Source of the DNA: Flavitalea plasmicola
GTDB taxonomy: Bacteria; Bacteroidota; Bacteroidia; Chitinophagales; Chitinophagaceae
Assembly (NCBI RefSeq): GCF_030546645.1
Contig: NZ_JAUOTO010000009.1
Location: 186,001 to 250,000, forward strand
DNA: 64,000 nt
Direction of reading: 5' to 3'
Below are positions 1 to 9,220 of the stretch, piece by piece. Positions within the stretch are counted from its first letter, which is position 1; each line of letters begins with the position of its first letter. The translations under genes were made by a program, and so were the position numbers. The notes beneath the pieces were generated by a model, which was not told the origin of the DNA, made no database searches, and was given only the letters and a program-made list of their open reading frames with translations.

Positions 1-819
1 AGGGAGATCATGCTGCCTGGCAATTCCGGGATGGAGGATGTGAATCTCTCCATCGATAACATGCGGGATGAAGCCACGGCTGCCGTGCTTTCCACCTTTC
101 ATTACGATGTGCTGAAGAACGTGCATGTCGTGCATTATTCCATGCGGCAAAAGGCATTTGATTTTGACAGTTCATATCGTTTCAGCACACTGGTGCCGGG
201 CAAAGTGCGGGATGAGAATCTGACGAAGGAAAGTTTTATAGCGGTGCCTGGCAGCGGATTTATGCTGCTGAAGGAATACGGCAGGCCTTTTACGGAGTGG
301 TATGACGACGAGAGCACGTATGATCTGCAGTGGGATCCTTCTTCTCTTTTGATCCCTGTGAGCAATATCCCTGCCAAGAGCCTCCGGTCACCCGCGTTGC
401 ATGACGGTTATGCCCGGTTTCCTTCGTTGGGTGGCTTGGGTATGGACCATTTACGGGGTGATCTGGGACTTTTCTATTTCCCATGCAAAAGGGGCGATAG
501 CTGCTGGAGCGCCGTGCTGAGCAAAGAGCAGACCACGGAGTTGAATTCGCCTAACCTTTCTTATTTTATGGTGCCTATGGGCGACAGGTTGTTTTTATTA
601 TATAACAGTTTTTTCCGTAATGAGAATCCGTACGGCAGCACTACGGTGCTGGATCACCAGGGGGATGTGCTTAGCGACGCCATCAGTCCTATGTTCTGGA
701 AGTTCAAGACCATCCTGCAATTCCAGCAGGCCCGCCAGATATCATGGGATGAGGTGGTGATACCTTATAATAATTATTATGGGAGAAGTGGTTTTGCCGT
801 TGTCAAGTTTGGGGAGTAA
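1..819 (+). CDS. C-terminal part of an unknown protein (5' end outside window)
   Basis: The reading frame is open from base 1 to the TAA at 817-819. The first ATG (base 10) has in-frame codons before it, so I treat this as the C-terminal ~272 residues of a longer gene. The visible part is soluble-looking, rich in aromatic residues, with no membrane segment and no motif I recognise. It ends 24 bases before the gamma-glutamyltransferase-like gene on the same strand, so the two may be co-transcribed. No function is proposed. Confidence 0.6.
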   Translation, partial: REIMLPGNSGMEDVNLSIDNMRDEATAAVLSTFHYDVLKNVHVVHYSMRQKAFDFDSSYRFSTLVPGKVRDENLTKESFIAVPGSGFMLLKEYGRPFTEWYDDESTYDLQWDPSSLLIPVSNIPAKSLRSPALHDGYARFPSLGGLGMDHLRGDLGLFYFPCKRGDSCWSAVLSKEQTTELNSPNLSYFMVPMGDRLFLLYNSFFRNENPYGSTTVLDHQGDVLSDAISPMFWKFKTILQFQQARQISWDEVVIPYNNYYGRSGFAVVKFGE

Positions 820-843
820 TTTAGGCAACTAAAATTCCCCGAC

Positions 844-2817
844 ATGAGAAATTATTACCTGCTGCCAGCAGCTGCTATCTTCTGCTGCCAGGTTTCCCTG
901 GCACAATTGACACAAAAACCACCGCTGCACGGTACGCATTGGATGGCCGTCACCGGCAAGCCGCTGGCTGCGGAGGCCGGGGCGCAGATCTTCCAGAAAG
1001 GCGGCAATGCGGTGGATGCCACCTGCGCTATGCTGGGGGCTGTGTGCACGATGTGGGACGTGCTGAGCTGGGGTGGCGAGACGCAAGCCATCATCTACAA
1101 CCCGAAGACCGGCAAGGTCATTTCCATCAATGCGTTGGGTTATGCGCCTACCGGCGCTACGCCGGCTTACTTTTCGAGCAAAGGATTCAATTTTCCTCCT
1201 GAATACGGGCCATTGGCGGCCGTCACACCCGGCACGCCCGGCGGGCTCTGCTATATGCTGGCGGAGTATGGCACCATGAGCCTGAAAGAGGTATTGGCCC
1301 CTGCTATGGAAATGGCGAGGGGGTATGCGATCGAGGCGCAGACGGCCAACAGCTTTGAGGCGCAGAAAAGGCGGCTGAAGGAATGGCCTTACAGCAAGCA
1401 GGTGTTCCTTACGCATCCCGGAGAGAAGCGGGAGGCGCCCGAGGCCGGAGAGATCTTCGTTCAGAAGGACCTGCTGGAAACACTTACGAAAATGGTGGAT
1501 GCGGAGCAGGATGCGCTGAAGCATAAGAAGAGCCGGAAGGAGGCTATTTATGCCGCGTATGACCGATTCTATAAGGGAGACATCGCGAAGGAGTTCGTGC
1601 GCGGGTGCCAGGAGCAGGGAGGGCTGATCACGCTGGAAGACCTGGCCATGTGGAAGCCAGTCGAGGAGGAGCCGCTGCATGTCAATTACAAAGGAATCGA
1701 GGTTTATAAGCTGCAGCAATGGACGCAGGGGCCCTCTTTATTACAAAGCCTGAATATCCTGGAGAATTTCGACCTGAAGGGGATGGGGTATAACAGCACG
1801 CGGTATATACATACATTGTATCAGGCGATGAGCCTTAGCTTTGCCGATCGTGATTTTTATTATGGGGATCCGGCATTTGCCAAGGGGCAGCCGATGAAGG
1901 GCCTGCTGAGCAAGGAGTATGCGAAGCAGCGGGCGGGGCTGATAGGCGGTGACAGGAATGATCCCGCCATTGCGCCGGGCGATCCTTATCCTTTCGAAGG
2001 GAGGACCAATCCATTTGTGGAGCTGCTGAAGCAGCGGAAAGCTTTGGGGCAGGGACAAGGCGGGGGCGGGGGGGTAGGGCCCAGTACGAGCGGGGCTATG
2101 AATGGGACGGCGATGACGGGAGATGACGGGCTGGGAAAACGGGATGAGCAGGCATTGGCATTTGACCGGAGCAATGGGAACCCTGGCATGGATGAGGCAT
2201 TGTATCATGACCGGCAATGGCGTGGCACCACCACGATCGAGGCGGCTGATAAGGAGGGTTGGGTGGTATCGGTGACGCCCAGCGGCGGATGGAATCCAGC
2301 CTGTATCGCGGGACATACGGGGGTGGGGATGAGCCAGCGTATGCAGAGCTTCGTCCTGGACAGCATTATTGATCCGTTCAACGTCGTTGAGCCGCATAAG
2401 CGGCCCCGGGTGACGCTGACGCCCAGCCTGGCTATGAAGGATGGCAAGCCGTTCCTGTGTTTTGGGGTGCAGGGAGGAGATACGCAGGACCAGAACCTTT
2501 TGCAATTCTTTCTCAATGTCGTCGAGTTCGGCATGACCGTACAGGAAGCGACGGAAGCGGCGAATATCAATACTGACCAGCTGTGGCTCAGCCTTGGCGG
2601 CGAGAAGCTGGAGGACAGGAGACCACGTCCCGGTCGCGTCCTTCTGGGCAATACCACGCCGCCGTGGGTTAGGAAGGACCTTACGCGGATGGGGTATACG
2701 ACGAGCTATGGAGACCGGACCAGCGGCCCTATCAATGCCATCTGGTTTGACTGGAAGCATGGGTCCTTGTGGGGAGGCAGCAGCAATAACGGGGAGGATT
2801 ATGGTATCGGATGGTAG
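844..2817 (+). CDS. Gamma-glutamyltransferase family protein (Ntn-hydrolase), exported
   Basis: 657 residues. A signal peptide ends near residue 20 (...SLAQ). The N-terminal half carries the family pattern of a large subunit (GKPLAAEAG, GGNAVDATCA, GETQAIIYNP). The autoprocessing nucleophile is expected in the G-T-T-T stretch at residues 461-464, after which the small subunit begins (T-I-E-A-A-D-K-E-G). Family knowledge: the precursor cleaves before this threonine and then hydrolyses or transfers gamma-glutamyl groups such as that of glutathione in the periplasm. Oddity: about 50 residues before the nucleophile (around 400-435) there is a Gly/Gln/Ser-rich low-complexity insert coded by G-runs, making the protein longer than the usual 550-580 residues. 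Substrate is unknown; many members act on compounds other than glutathione. Confidence 0.85.
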   Translation: MRNYYLLPAAAIFCCQVSLAQLTQKPPLHGTHWMAVTGKPLAAEAGAQIFQKGGNAVDATCAMLGAVCTMWDVLSWGGETQAIIYNPKTGKVISINALGYAPTGATPAYFSSKGFNFPPEYGPLAAVTPGTPGGLCYMLAEYGTMSLKEVLAPAMEMARGYAIEAQTANSFEAQKRRLKEWPYSKQVFLTHPGEKREAPEAGEIFVQKDLLETLTKMVDAEQDALKHKKSRKEAIYAAYDRFYKGDIAKEFVRGCQEQGGLITLEDLAMWKPVEEEPLHVNYKGIEVYKLQQWTQGPSLLQSLNILENFDLKGMGYNSTRYIHTLYQAMSLSFADRDFYYGDPAFAKGQPMKGLLSKEYAKQRAGLIGGDRNDPAIAPGDPYPFEGRTNPFVELLKQRKALGQGQGGGGGVGPSTSGAMNGTAMTGDDGLGKRDEQALAFDRSNGNPGMDEALYHDRQWRGTTTIEAADKEGWVVSVTPSGGWNPACIAGHTGVGMSQRMQSFVLDSIIDPFNVVEPHKRPRVTLTPSLAMKDGKPFLCFGVQGGDTQDQNLLQFFLNVVEFGMTVQEATEAANINTDQLWLSLGGEKLEDRRPRPGRVLLGNTTPPWVRKDLTRMGYTTSYGDRTSGPINAIWFDWKHGSLWGGSSNNGEDYGIGW

Positions 2818-2899
2818 GAAAAGCCTTCCGGTTCGTTAAACGGCGGAAAAAACTGATGGGCGTGCGCAACATTTCTTTACGGGTGGGTACTTTTAAGAT

Positions 2900-5260
2900 A
2901 TGCTTAAGAATTATCTGAAAGTCGCCTTCCGCAATCTCTGGAAGAACAAGGGGTTCTCCTTTATCAATATTACCGGTCTGGCTATTGGCATGGCCAGCGC
3001 CATTCTTATCCTGCTGTGGATACAGAGTGAGGTGACCTATGAGCAATTCCATCAGAAGAAGGACCGCATCTACGAGGCATGGAACCGGGCTGCTTTCAGC
3101 GGGGAGATGCATTGCTGGAACACTACACCCAAGGTGCTGGCGGGCGCGTTGAAAAGGGATCTGCCCGAAGTAGAGCATGCTTGTCGTGTCAACTGGGGCC
3201 AGAACTATCTTTTCAGCCTGGGCGACAAGCGGATCATGATGCAAGGAAATGCGGTGGACTCCAACTTTCTGCAGGTGTTTTCTTTTCCTTTATTACAGGG
3301 GGATCCCAATACCGCATTGAATGAGCCTTTTTCCATTATCCTAACGGTGGGGCTGGCCAAAAGCCTTTTTGGAGAGGAGAACCCGATGGGAAAGACGGTG
3401 AGGGTGGACAATAAGGATCTATTCAAGGTGACAGGGGTGGCAAAGAACCCGCCGGTGAACAGCCGGTTCCGATTTAATTACCTGGTCCCCTGGAGCTATA
3501 TACGTAAGATCGGAGAGGACGACCAGAATTGGGGTAATAACTCCACCCGAACCTATGTACTGTTGAAAGAGCATGCATCGCTGGCAGCCGCGGATGCCAA
3601 AATAAAAGGGATCAAGACCCGGTATGACAGCAGTGAGAAACATTGGGAAATGTTCCTGTATCCCATCAGCCGCTGGAGGCTTTATTCCAGCTTTAAAGGG
3701 GCTGAAGAAAGCGGCGGCAAAATCGAATTTGTCCGGCTATTCGGGATCATCGCGGCTTTTATCCTGCTGATCGCCTGTATCAATTTTATGAACCTCAGTA
3801 CGGCCCGCAGCGAGAAGCGGGCCAAGGAGGTGGGGATACGCAAGGTGGTGGGCGCCCAGCGGGGGGCGCTGGTGAGCCAGTTCATCGGGGAGTCGATCCT
3901 GCTGGCTTTTTTGGCGGGCCTGGTCGCCCTTGCCATTGTGCAGCTAAGTTTGCCGGGCTTCAATACCCTTACGGATAAGAAGCTGACCATGCAATACGGC
4001 AATCCCTGGTTCTGGCTGGTGGGGCTGGTATTTGTCGTTTTCACGGGATTGCTGGCGGGCAGTTATCCGGCTTTTTTCCTTTCCGGCTTCCAGCCTGTGA
4101 AGGTGCTGAAGGGAACATTCAGGGCTGTGAATGCCCTGATCACGCCCAGGAAGGTATTGGTCGTGCTGCAGTTCAGCTTTGCCATCATCCTTATTATCTG
4201 CACTATTATCGTCAAGCAGCAAATAGATCACGCGCGGGACAGGGAGGCGGGATATAATAAAAGCAATCTCATCTATCATTTTATTACCGGAGATATCCGG
4301 AAAAATTATGATCTGATCAAGGGAGAGCTGCTGTCTTCGGGTGTTGCCACTGCTGTCTGCAAGACCAGCAGTCCCCTGACGGAAAGCTATAGTGACAGCT
4401 GGGGATTTGAATGGGTGGGTAAGGCCCCGGACGACAAAACGGACTTCTCCCGCTTTTGCACGGACGAGAACCTCATTGCCACCACGGGCCTGAAACTGGC
4501 CAAGGGCCGGGACTTTTCCCTCAAGGAATATATTACGGACAGCACGGGCATGATGCTGAACGAATCTGCCGTCAAGGCCATGGGATTTAAGGAACCGCTG
4601 GGACAGATCATCAAGGACGATGGGATCTCCTGGCATGTCATCGGCGTCATCAAGGATTTTATCCTGGAGTCGCCTTATACGCCCGTCAGACCCATGGTCA
4701 TCGAAGGCGCCAAAGGATGGTTCAGCACGGTGAATATCCGTCTGAACGACGCGCATCCGACGGCGGAGAACCTGAAGAAGGCTGAAGCTATTTTCAAGCG
4801 GTACAACCCCGAGTATCCTTTCCAATATAATTTTGTCGACCAGGAGTATGCGCAGAAGTTCGACGACGAGAAGCGGACCGGTACGCTGGCGGCTTTGTTC
4901 GCGGGATTGACCATCTTCATTTCCTGCCTGGGGTTGTTTGGTTTGGCTACGTATATGGCGGAGAACCGTGTCAAGGAGATCGGTGTTCGCAAAGTGCTGG
5001 GCGCTTCCGTCTCCGGTATTGTCAGCCTGCTGTCCAGGGATTTTCTCCGGCTCGTGATCATTTCGTTCTTCATTGCGGCGCCGATTGCATGGTGGGCCAT
5101 GCATAAGTGGCTACAGGCTTACCCTTATCGAGTATCTATTCAATGGTGGGTATTCGTGATGGCGGGAGTATTGTCGATGGGGATTGCCGTGATGACAGTG
5201 AGCTGGCAGGCAATCAGGGCGGCATTAGCCAATCCTGCGCGGAGCCTGCGTTCCGAATGA
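2900..5260 (+). CDS. ABC transporter permease, MacB/FtsX type
   Basis: 786 residues in the double-module layout typical of Bacteroidota: first membrane helix at residues ~20-42, an extracytoplasmic MacB-type domain (~50-285), three helices of a first FtsX module (~290-425, with the E-V-G-I-R-K-V-V-G-A motif), a second periplasmic domain, and a second FtsX module at ~660-786 with the repeated motif E-I-G-V-R-K-V-L-G-A. Family members work with a LolD/MacB-like ATPase as mechanotransmission-type exporters or in antimicrobial-peptide resistance. No partner ATPase of that class lies beside it; the ATPase at 8274-9071 is of the ABC-2/drug-export type. A probable terminator follows at 5304-5333. 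Confidence 0.9.
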   Translation: MLKNYLKVAFRNLWKNKGFSFINITGLAIGMASAILILLWIQSEVTYEQFHQKKDRIYEAWNRAAFSGEMHCWNTTPKVLAGALKRDLPEVEHACRVNWGQNYLFSLGDKRIMMQGNAVDSNFLQVFSFPLLQGDPNTALNEPFSIILTVGLAKSLFGEENPMGKTVRVDNKDLFKVTGVAKNPPVNSRFRFNYLVPWSYIRKIGEDDQNWGNNSTRTYVLLKEHASLAAADAKIKGIKTRYDSSEKHWEMFLYPISRWRLYSSFKGAEESGGKIEFVRLFGIIAAFILLIACINFMNLSTARSEKRAKEVGIRKVVGAQRGALVSQFIGESILLAFLAGLVALAIVQLSLPGFNTLTDKKLTMQYGNPWFWLVGLVFVVFTGLLAGSYPAFFLSGFQPVKVLKGTFRAVNALITPRKVLVVLQFSFAIILIICTIIVKQQIDHARDREAGYNKSNLIYHFITGDIRKNYDLIKGELLSSGVATAVCKTSSPLTESYSDSWGFEWVGKAPDDKTDFSRFCTDENLIATTGLKLAKGRDFSLKEYITDSTGMMLNESAVKAMGFKEPLGQIIKDDGISWHVIGVIKDFILESPYTPVRPMVIEGAKGWFSTVNIRLNDAHPTAENLKKAEAIFKRYNPEYPFQYNFVDQEYAQKFDDEKRTGTLAALFAGLTIFISCLGLFGLATYMAENRVKEIGVRKVLGASVSGIVSLLSRDFLRLVIISFFIAAPIAWWAMHKWLQAYPYRVSIQWWVFVMAGVLSMGIAVMTVSWQAIRAALANPARSLRSE

Positions 5261-5303
5261 CAGGAGCGCTTCACCTTAAGTTGTTAAAAATTGATTAATA
5301 GAC

Positions 5304-5333
5304 AGGCGCCTTCTACCGGGGCGCTTTTATTTA
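5304..5333 (+). terminator. Probable rho-independent terminator after the FtsX permease
   Basis: A short GC stem (GCGCC at 5306-5310 pairing with GGCGC at 5320-5324, extended by a G-U and an A-U pair) is followed at once by TTTTATTTATTATATTTT. It lies 44 bases after the permease stop. Its position also argues that the next gene starts at 5363 and not at the in-frame upstream codon 5291. Confidence 0.55.
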
Positions 5334-5362
5334 TTATATTTTGGCAGACCATAACCCTATTT

Positions 5363-7450
5363 ATGAGAAGAACGATCCTGTTAACCGTATTGAGCTTTTT
5401 TGTTTATTGTTCCCAGGCCCAGAATGACAGTACCCGGCTGGATGTCGGAGGTGTCGTATTAAAACGGGCATTTACCCAAAACATTTCCATTAAAGGCCAG
5501 GACCTGGAAAAGATGCCTTTTGCCACTTTGTCGGAAGCTATCAATGTCTGGTTGTACGGCTCCTATACCGATGCTTCCCATATCTCCTATGTAGTGGATG
5601 GAAATATCCTCAGTGATGTGAACAGCTACAGCATTCATGATATCGAGGAGGTCGTGCTGGTGCAAAATGCGGCGGCTCTCACCGGGCTGGGAGGCGGTCA
5701 GCCACAGATGGTGGTGATCACTACGCGGAAGGGCAAAGGAAGATCCGGGATACAAGGCGCGGCGCAGACCTTTTTGGTGCACAGTCCCCGTTCGACGACC
5801 AACTTATATCACCAATATTATTTAGGCGCTTATCGCAACTTCGATAAAGTGAGCTTCGGGCTTTCGGCCAATTACCTCAGGGATGCGGAACCGCTGTCAA
5901 AGACCAGCGACCTTCATGTCAGCACTCCCCAACATATGGACCGCTGGCGGCTGAACGGTTATTTTACCTGGCGGCCGGACAGGAAGAATGAGATCGATGT
6001 GCATGCGGGGTTTACCCGCCAAACCATCGGTGCTGAATTCGACAGTTCCATCGTTTATAGCCCCACGCGGTACAACGCTCATTACAAGACACGTGAGCCT
6101 GTCAACCTCTTCCTGCCCTGGCTGAGATGGCATGGCGAGTGGGTGCGAGGATTAAGGAACGACCTGCAGGCGGGGCTTGCTACCGGGCTGGATAAAGGGA
6201 ATAGCTGGTTTTTGGAGGCGGCGACCGATAATAACGCAGACCGCCATTATTCAGAGGTCAATGCGACGATGCACACGGATCATGTGTATATCCGGGACCG
6301 GCTGAGTTACACGCTGCAGGCGGGGGGCTGGAGCATAGAACCTGCTTTCAATGCATCGTATCAACATTTCAAGTATGCATCTTCGGCGATCGCTTATAAC
6401 GAGACGGGACCTAACGTAGGGCCTGGCGCCGGCAATCAGGGCATGGGGTCGACCAGTGGCTATGAGCGTGGCCTGAGCGCCAATCTGTATGTCCTGATCC
6501 CGGCTGTGGAGATCAGTTATAAGGAGGGGATCAATGTACAGGGCGGCTTTACGGCAAATGTTTCCCATGCCAGCGGCAACCAGCAGGGGCTTAAGCGGGT
6601 GTTCCCTTTTGCCAGCGCTACGGTGGATCTGCTGGGCCTGGGGAATACGGCGCACCACAGCAGCCTGAAGCTGTTCGGATCCTATGCTCAACGGGATGCG
6701 TTTGTCTTTACGGACTACAGGCTAAGGGATCTTTCCGATAACAGCACTGTGTTTTTCAACGCCCTGACCTACGGAGGAGTGACGTGGGGAGGGGGGCTGC
6801 CGGTGGGGTTCCCTGGCGTCAACAACATAAAATATTTTTGGGTTTGGCAAACGGGGACAAGCTTTGCCGGCAAGGACAACCGGTGGCAGTTGAGCTACCA
6901 TCTGGAACGGCTGAATTTTGCTACCCTGGGATCCAATTTACTGCCGGGAGGATACACGACCGGTGTATATCCCGAATGGAAGTCCGTCCGGCATTTCCTG
7001 GCTTTGCGGGTGCGGATAGTAGATAAGGGCGCTTTCAGCTGGGAATCGGGATTAACGGCCACCACTATCCAGAATAAGACCAATTTTTATCCTGAGGTTT
7101 ATGCGAGTACCGCGAATGTCCCCCTGGGGGATCATGCGAAGGGTAATGACAAGCCTTCCTGGACGGGGGGATGGACACACCGGCTGCGGTACAAGGATCT
7201 ATCCGTAGGAGTGGATATGTCGTATCATTTCAACCGGGAAATCAATGCTTCCGTGCTCAGCGGTATTTACTCTTATAGCCGGGCCAATACTTTTCTTTTA
7301 CAGCATATCTATATAGGTTACCGGGTGCATTTACCCGGGATAACCGGCCTGGAGGTCTATGCCGATAGCCGGGGGCTGGTCCGCAGCGATAAATCCAATG
7401 CGCTGGACTCGCGGAGATATTATGGAGTGGGAGGAAAGATCACGATATGA
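5363..7450 (+). CDS. TonB-receptor-like outer-membrane protein with a reduced N-terminus
   Basis: 695 residues from the ATG at 5363, which gives a clean signal peptide (MRRTILLTVLSFFVYCSQAQ). A plug-like domain follows directly (residues ~30-125, with V-V-D-G-N, I-E-E-V-V-L-V and V-I-T-T-R-K-G-K-G), then a region of alternating aromatic strands typical of a 22-strand barrel. The CarboxypepD_reg-like domain usual for Bacteroidota SusC-type proteins is missing, and there is no SusD partner. The protein is short for the class, so it may be an energised receptor with a trimmed N-terminus or a plug-and-barrel pore. Its TGA stop forms the palindrome TGATCA with the stop of the convergent gene, so the two coding regions touch with no spacer. 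Confidence 0.75.
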   Translation: MRRTILLTVLSFFVYCSQAQNDSTRLDVGGVVLKRAFTQNISIKGQDLEKMPFATLSEAINVWLYGSYTDASHISYVVDGNILSDVNSYSIHDIEEVVLVQNAAALTGLGGGQPQMVVITTRKGKGRSGIQGAAQTFLVHSPRSTTNLYHQYYLGAYRNFDKVSFGLSANYLRDAEPLSKTSDLHVSTPQHMDRWRLNGYFTWRPDRKNEIDVHAGFTRQTIGAEFDSSIVYSPTRYNAHYKTREPVNLFLPWLRWHGEWVRGLRNDLQAGLATGLDKGNSWFLEAATDNNADRHYSEVNATMHTDHVYIRDRLSYTLQAGGWSIEPAFNASYQHFKYASSAIAYNETGPNVGPGAGNQGMGSTSGYERGLSANLYVLIPAVEISYKEGINVQGGFTANVSHASGNQQGLKRVFPFASATVDLLGLGNTAHHSSLKLFGSYAQRDAFVFTDYRLRDLSDNSTVFFNALTYGGVTWGGGLPVGFPGVNNIKYFWVWQTGTSFAGKDNRWQLSYHLERLNFATLGSNLLPGGYTTGVYPEWKSVRHFLALRVRIVDKGAFSWESGLTATTIQNKTNFYPEVYASTANVPLGDHAKGNDKPSWTGGWTHRLRYKDLSVGVDMSYHFNREINASVLSGIYSYSRANTFLLQHIYIGYRVHLPGITGLEVYADSRGLVRSDKSNALDSRRYYGVGGKITI

Positions 7451-8203
7451 TCACCGGCTATTCCAACGGAACCACTTAATGCCAAGGAAGGCGAATACAA
7501 AAGTATAACCGAGGGTGACCAGGAGGGCCATCCAGCTATGCTCATTCCAGGTGGAGGGAGTAAGCGCTGCCGATACGATGTGCTTGACGGTGCCATAGGG
7601 AGACCATTTAACGGCGTCTCCGACCTCTTTTCCCAATACGCCCAGCTCACCGAACATTCCGATCATGATAAAGGCAAAATAGACCAGGCGGGTCGTGACG
7701 TTCACTGTCTCGGGATTTTTGATCAATCCGACGATGACCTGCCCCAGGCTGAGGTAAACGGCTCCGCCAACGATGGCTATCAACAGGCCGCCGAAGTAGC
7801 CGCCTGCGCTGATGGTGATGCCGTCAAACTTATATCCGACGAGAAAAAGCACCAGTGTTGTTATGACGATCATCATCAGTTGTACCGTCAGGCGGCTGGC
7901 CATGATGGTCCAGTTGGAGGCCGGCGCTACCCGCAGGCGTTGGAATATGCCTTTGTCCCTGTCACGCGCCACCGTATTGGAATAGCCCATCAGCCCGATG
8001 GCCGTCAGGCCTACAGTAATGCAATTCGAGAGGACAAAGGCGCCCCCGAATTTCGGTACGAGGCCTTTCCAGGAAATGAGGATGATGGTGGGGACCAGGA
8101 CGACGAGCAGGGAAGCCCGGCGGTTACGCCATTGCGTGGTCAGGTCCGCTCTCAGGAGGTGGGAGAATACAGTATAGGTGGAAGGGAGGGTGGTAGTGGA
8201 CAT
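7451..8203 (-). CDS. ABC-2 type transporter permease
   Basis: 250 residues with about six hydrophobic segments: an N-terminal amphipathic stretch with R-A-D-L-T-T-Q-W-R-N-R-R, helices near 32-50 and 58-78, then a cytoplasmic loop containing D-R-D-K-G-I-F-Q-R-L-R-V-A-P, the typical ABC-2 permease signature, and C-terminal helices. It partners with the ATPase whose gene ends 70 bases upstream on the same strand. Together they form a Nod/drug-type exporter of unknown cargo. It ends back to back with the convergent TonB-like gene. Confidence 0.88.
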   Translation of the reverse strand: MSTTTLPSTYTVFSHLLRADLTTQWRNRRASLLVVLVPTIILISWKGLVPKFGGAFVLSNCITVGLTAIGLMGYSNTVARDRDKGIFQRLRVAPASNWTIMASRLTVQLMMIVITTLVLFLVGYKFDGITISAGGYFGGLLIAIVGGAVYLSLGQVIVGLIKNPETVNVTTRLVYFAFIMIGMFGELGVLGKEVGDAVKWSPYGTVKHIVSAALTPSTWNEHSWMALLVTLGYTFVFAFLGIKWFRWNSR

Positions 8204-8273
8204 GGGAGTGTGGTTAGGTGAATGAAGTATGATTAAGTGAATGAAGTGTTATCGGGTGTTTGAATGAATGGTT

Positions 8274-9071
8274 TCAGGAACGGATCTCGGTACCTGTCAG
8301 GCCGATGAAGACGTCTTCCAGCGTAATTTTTCCTTTGCGTGAAGCGCGGATGACTTCCGGGTTGCCGCGGTTCGTGTCGATGAGGGCCTGGGGCGTATCG
8401 ATAGCGATGATCGTGCCGTGGTCGATGATAGCGATGCGATCGCAGACGGATTCCGCTTCTTCCATGGAATGGGTGGTGAGCAGGATGCCGTGACCTTTTT
8501 CTCTCATGGCTTCGATCCTTTCCCAGAGCTGCCGGCGGGATTGGGGGTCCAGGCCTGTGGTGGGTTCGTCCATCAGCAGGAGCCTGGGTTCGTGGATGGT
8601 GGCGATGAGCAGGGATACCCGTTGTTGCTGACCTCCGGACAGCTGTCCATAGCGTTTGTTGGCGGCGTCCAGCAGCTTGATATTGGACAGGATGCCATCT
8701 ATCCTTTCTTTTGATAAGGAGACTCCGTAAATGCCGGCGTATAATCTTATGATCTCGGAGACGGTGAGCTCCGGCTGGAAGCTGGTGGCCTGTAATTGAA
8801 CGCCCATGCTGGCCCTGGCGTAAAGTGGTTGTTCACGGGTGGAATAGCCTGCTACGCGGATGGTGCCGGAGTGAGGCTTGAGCAGACCTTCCACGGCGCT
8901 GAGCGTGCTGGTCTTGCCGGCTCCATTGGGGCCCAGGAGCCCGAAGATCTCACCTGGCCGGACGTTGAAGCTTACATTACGGACTGCCTGAAAGGCGCCA
9001 TAATAAACGTTGAGGCCTTCCACCTCGAGGACGAGGGACGTATGGTTAGTGTTGGTTATGGGATCGTTCAT
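8274..9071 (-). CDS. ABC transporter ATP-binding protein (ABC-2 exporter)
   Basis: 265 residues from the ATG at 9071; a start at 9107 would add 12 residues before the usual family beginning, so I prefer 9071. Walker A is G-P-N-G-A-G-K-T at residues 47-54, the signature is L-S-G-G-Q, Walker B is L-L-L-M-D-E-P, followed by a D-loop (T-G-L-D-P) and the switch histidine in T-T-H-S-M-E-E. Layout and length match CcmA/drug-type ABC-2 ATPases. It is the first gene of a two-gene unit with the permease. The intergenic region to the divergent TPR regulator holds CCGGTG direct repeats. Confidence 0.92.
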   Translation of the reverse strand: MNDPITNTNHTSLVLEVEGLNVYYGAFQAVRNVSFNVRPGEIFGLLGPNGAGKTSTLSAVEGLLKPHSGTIRVAGYSTREQPLYARASMGVQLQATSFQPELTVSEIIRLYAGIYGVSLSKERIDGILSNIKLLDAANKRYGQLSGGQQQRVSLLIATIHEPRLLLMDEPTTGLDPQSRRQLWERIEAMREKGHGILLTTHSMEEAESVCDRIAIIDHGTIIAIDTPQALIDTNRGNPEVIRASRKGKITLEDVFIGLTGTEIRS

Positions 9072-9114
9072 GGGTGTAAATATATGAGAAGAGAGAGGAT
9101 GGGGCAACGAAAGG

Positions 9115-9142
9115 CCGGTGATTTCCGGTGAAATTTCCGGTG
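9115..9142. repeat. Three CCGGTG direct repeats in a divergent promoter region
   Basis: CCGGTG occurs at 9115-9120, 9125-9130 and 9137-9142. The last two are part of a longer direct repeat, ATTTCCGGTG at 9121-9130 and 9133-9142. It lies between the ABC exporter unit and the TPR regulator. It could be a regulator site; nothing else supports that. Confidence 0.3.
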
Positions 9143-9220
9143 GAAGCAGGGGATTTGGCGGTAAAGAGGGAGGGGGCTTAACAATTACATAATCTTAAGT
9201 TCCTTTCTTTGTATCCACGG

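Noticed and set aside
1741-2760. Long minus-strand frame (339 codons) opposite the gamma-glutamyltransferase-like gene
   Set aside because: It is antisense to a clear enzyme gene, has no recognisable motif and is rich in Arg/Pro/His as expected from the complement of GC-rich codons.
3944-5104. Minus-strand frame of 386 codons opposite the FtsX permease
   Set aside because: Antisense shadow without a family pattern; the + strand product has the full permease layout.
5291-5362. N-terminal extension of the TonB-like protein
   Set aside because: It overlaps a probable terminator hairpin and moves the signal peptide away from the N-terminus.
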